From the NCBI GenBank assembly GCA_028866155.1, contig JAGWIT010000027.1, positions 1 to 11,948 of the forward strand: a stretch of 11,948 bases of DNA. Direction: 5' to 3'. A program made the translations under genes and the position numbers. The DNA comes from Patescibacteria group bacterium (GTDB taxonomy: Bacteria > Patescibacteriota > Minisyncoccia > Phycocordibacterales > SBAW01). How positions within the stretch are numbered: position 1 is the stretch's first letter; every line of letters begins with the position of its first letter. Under the pieces are notes generated by a model, which was given only the letters and a program-made list of their open reading frames with translations, searched no databases and had not been told where the DNA came from. Positions 10,880 to 11,948 of this stretch are shown in pieces.

Positions 10880-11948
10880 CCTTGCCCAATTCTACCTTAA
10901 GGTCTGCTAAACCGGTCTGTGCGATTATTTCGGCGCGGTACGTTTCAGCAGCCTTTTTCTCTTCTGCAGTAGCGTGCAAAATATACGAAGGTCGATCGGA
11001 TATCTGCATCTTTTGTTCTTTTCTCCAATCCTGAATCTTGCGCACGATGTCGCGCATCACGCCTTCTGTCCGCAAAACGTCGGTGAGTTCGGTATCGAGC
11101 CACACGTCCTCTTCCATCAAGCCGTCTTCAACAACTTCTTTGACATTTACTTCGTCCTTAAGCAATTCGCGCAACTCACTAGTGGCGGGGAGTTTTTTTG
11201 CTTTGAGCATGGCGAGCGGCTGGCGGATCTTTATGTCTTCTTTCTCGCGCAGCTGGAGCGCCTGAGACACCAGCACTCTCACCCGCTTCATATCGGCAAT
11301 AAGCTCCGTGTCAACGCTGCCGGCCGCGGGCCAATTTGCGAGATGCACGCTCTCAACGTCGCTCTCTTCACGCATTTCGCGAAAGAGGTAGTCGGCAAAA
11401 AACGGCATCGACGGCGCCAAGACATGCGAGAGCGTATAAAGTATATGGCGCAAGGTAACGAGCCCTTCGACTTTGCTCAGGGCAGGCGCTCCTTCATCCG
11501 TTTGCTTGAATCGACCGCGCGAGCGGCGCACATACCAGTTCGAAAGGTCGTCGACGAACTCCATCAGCGGCCGGGTCGCATTGTCGAGCTCGTAGTGCTC
11601 AAACCCTGCGGTGGTTTCTTGTATCAATTGATTGAGGCGCGAAAGAATCCAGCGATCAAGTATGTGCTCTGACAGAGTTTGCTGGACATGAACGCCGATC
11701 GCCCTTTGAGGGCGTGAGGGTGAATGGGAAGCAAACTCTGTCGGCGCATACAACTGATAGAAACTCCGCACATTATCGAGCCGCATCAGCAATTTCTTCG
11801 ACACATCCTCTACCCCGCGCACCGAGAAGCGCAAATCCTCCCCGCGGATGACCGGCGAGGAGAGCAGATAGTAGCGCACCGCGTCGGCGCCGTATTGCTC
11901 GACCACGTCCATCGGGTCCGGATAATTTTTAAGCTTTTTGCTCATCTT
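10872..11948 (-). CDS. ileS: Isoleucyl-tRNA synthetase, type 2, C-terminal part (cut by window edge)
   Basis: Only the part from the KMSKS loop onward is in the window: K-M-S-K-K then LKNYPDPMDVVEQYGADAVRYYL, LLSSPVIRGEDLRFS. This wording, and the absence of C-terminal zinc cysteines, point to the eukaryote-like type 2 IleRS, a type often associated with mupirocin resistance. Counting from the Met of KMSKK, the anticodon-binding domain includes LDRWILSRLNQLI (96-108), FVDDLSNWYVRRSRGRF (130-146) and LSHVLAPSMPFFADYLF. The C-terminal domain contains LDTELTDVLRTEGVMRDIVR and KIQDWRKEQKMQISDR. Two segments look inserted: residues 69-92, encoded by a 72-base palindrome, and residues about 152-161 (GAPALSKVEG), encoded by a second palindromic element. 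Both lie in loops between helices and keep the frame. The stop overlaps recO by 8 bases. Confidence 0.95.
   Translation of the reverse strand, partial: KMSKKLKNYPDPMDVVEQYGADAVRYYLLSSPVIRGEDLRFSVRGVEDVSKKLLMRLDNVRSFYQLYAPTEFASHSPSRPQRAIGVHVQQTLSEHILDRWILSRLNQLIQETTAGFEHYELDNATRPLMEFVDDLSNWYVRRSRGRFKQTDEGAPALSKVEGLVTLRHILYTLSHVLAPSMPFFADYLFREMREESDVESVHLANWPAAGSVDTELIADMKRVRVLVSQALQLREKEDIKIRQPLAMLKAKKLPATSELRELLKDEVNVKEVVEDGLMEEDVWLDTELTDVLRTEGVMRDIVRKIQDWRKEQKMQISDRPSYILHATAEEKKAAETYRAEIIAQTGLADLKVELGKDA
11462..11483 (-). repeat. GA-flanked palindromic element inside ileS (encodes ALSKVEG)
   Basis: On the minus strand the outer arms GCCCT and AGGGC are each followed inward by GA, around the core GCAAAGTC. 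It translates in frame as Ala-Leu-Ser-Lys-Val-Glu-Gly in a loop of the anticodon-binding domain, between SRGRFKQTDE and the helix TLRHILYTLSHVLAP. The TTCGAC...GCTCA content is shared with the element upstream of metG. Confidence 0.6.
11671..11742 (-). repeat. 72-base nested palindrome inserted in frame in ileS
   Basis: Perfect 13-base outer arms GACAGAGTTTGCT (11671-11683) and AGCAAACTCTGTC (11730-11742) enclose, at the same centre, perfect inner arms CGCCCT (11700-11705) and AGGGCG (11709-11714). The bases between are partly complementary. The length is exactly 24 codons, and it falls between NVRSFYQLYAP and LDRWILSRL of IleRS. In form it resembles the in-frame palindromic elements known from Rickettsia. 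Its origin is not known. Confidence 0.7.

Noticed and set aside
1..11948. tRNA, rRNA, CRISPR array, insertion sequence, riboswitch or T-box
   Set aside because: I looked on both strands and found no cloverleaf with a TTC-stem/loop, no spaced direct repeats, no transposase and no recognisable T-box or riboswitch core.

Overview
The window looks like part of a chromosome of a Candidate Phyla Radiation (Patescibacteria) organism, most likely a Parcubacteria-type lineage. This is judged from protein flavour, not from a search. The signs are a compact layout, very weak Shine-Dalgarno signals, a eukaryote-like type 2 isoleucyl-tRNA synthetase, an alpha2-type glycyl-tRNA synthetase, a short methionyl-tRNA synthetase without the C-terminal tRNA-binding domain, and an elongation factor P with a non-canonical tip loop. 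TGA is used as a stop (sigma factor, metG), so the UGA=Gly code of Gracilibacteria/Absconditabacteria does not apply.

Layout. On the minus strand, read right to left, eleven co-directional genes run from 11948 to 1960: ileS (3' part), recO, a large one-helix surface protein with DUF11-like domains, glyS, a small four-helix transporter, an AI-2E family permease, metG, tatD, rpsF, ssb and rpsR. Spacing is tight, with several overlapping or adjoining stop/start codons. efp is the only plus-strand gene (1384-1959) and converges on rpsR with no base between the two stop codons. Left of efp, and divergent from it, is a second minus-strand group: an ECF sigma factor, a coupled two-helix membrane protein, and the 5' part of a cyclopropane-fatty-acid synthase gene cut by the window edge.

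How it works together. The long block is mostly information processing: charging of Ile, Gly and Met, ribosomal proteins bS6 and bS18, SSB and RecO. Interleaved with these are two transporters and a surface protein. The sigma/membrane protein/Cfa group looks like a small envelope-stress module, in which a sigma factor could control modification of membrane fatty acids.

Most notable points. (1) Several palindromic elements sit in frame inside essential genes (rpsF and ileS), and a related one lies just upstream of metG. Three of them share one architecture: an outer stem, then inward-facing GA/GA on both sides, then a G...C-closed core. (2) tatD is shifted by one base at an A7 run, and its missing conserved C-terminus is encoded just downstream in the other frame. 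(3) Four genes have a -10-like hexamer only 6-8 bases before the ATG, suggesting leaderless mRNAs. (4) EF-P has Met at the position of the modified lysine of E. coli EF-P. No tRNA, rRNA, CRISPR array, insertion sequence or transposase was seen, and no gene-free stretch exceeds about 130 bases.
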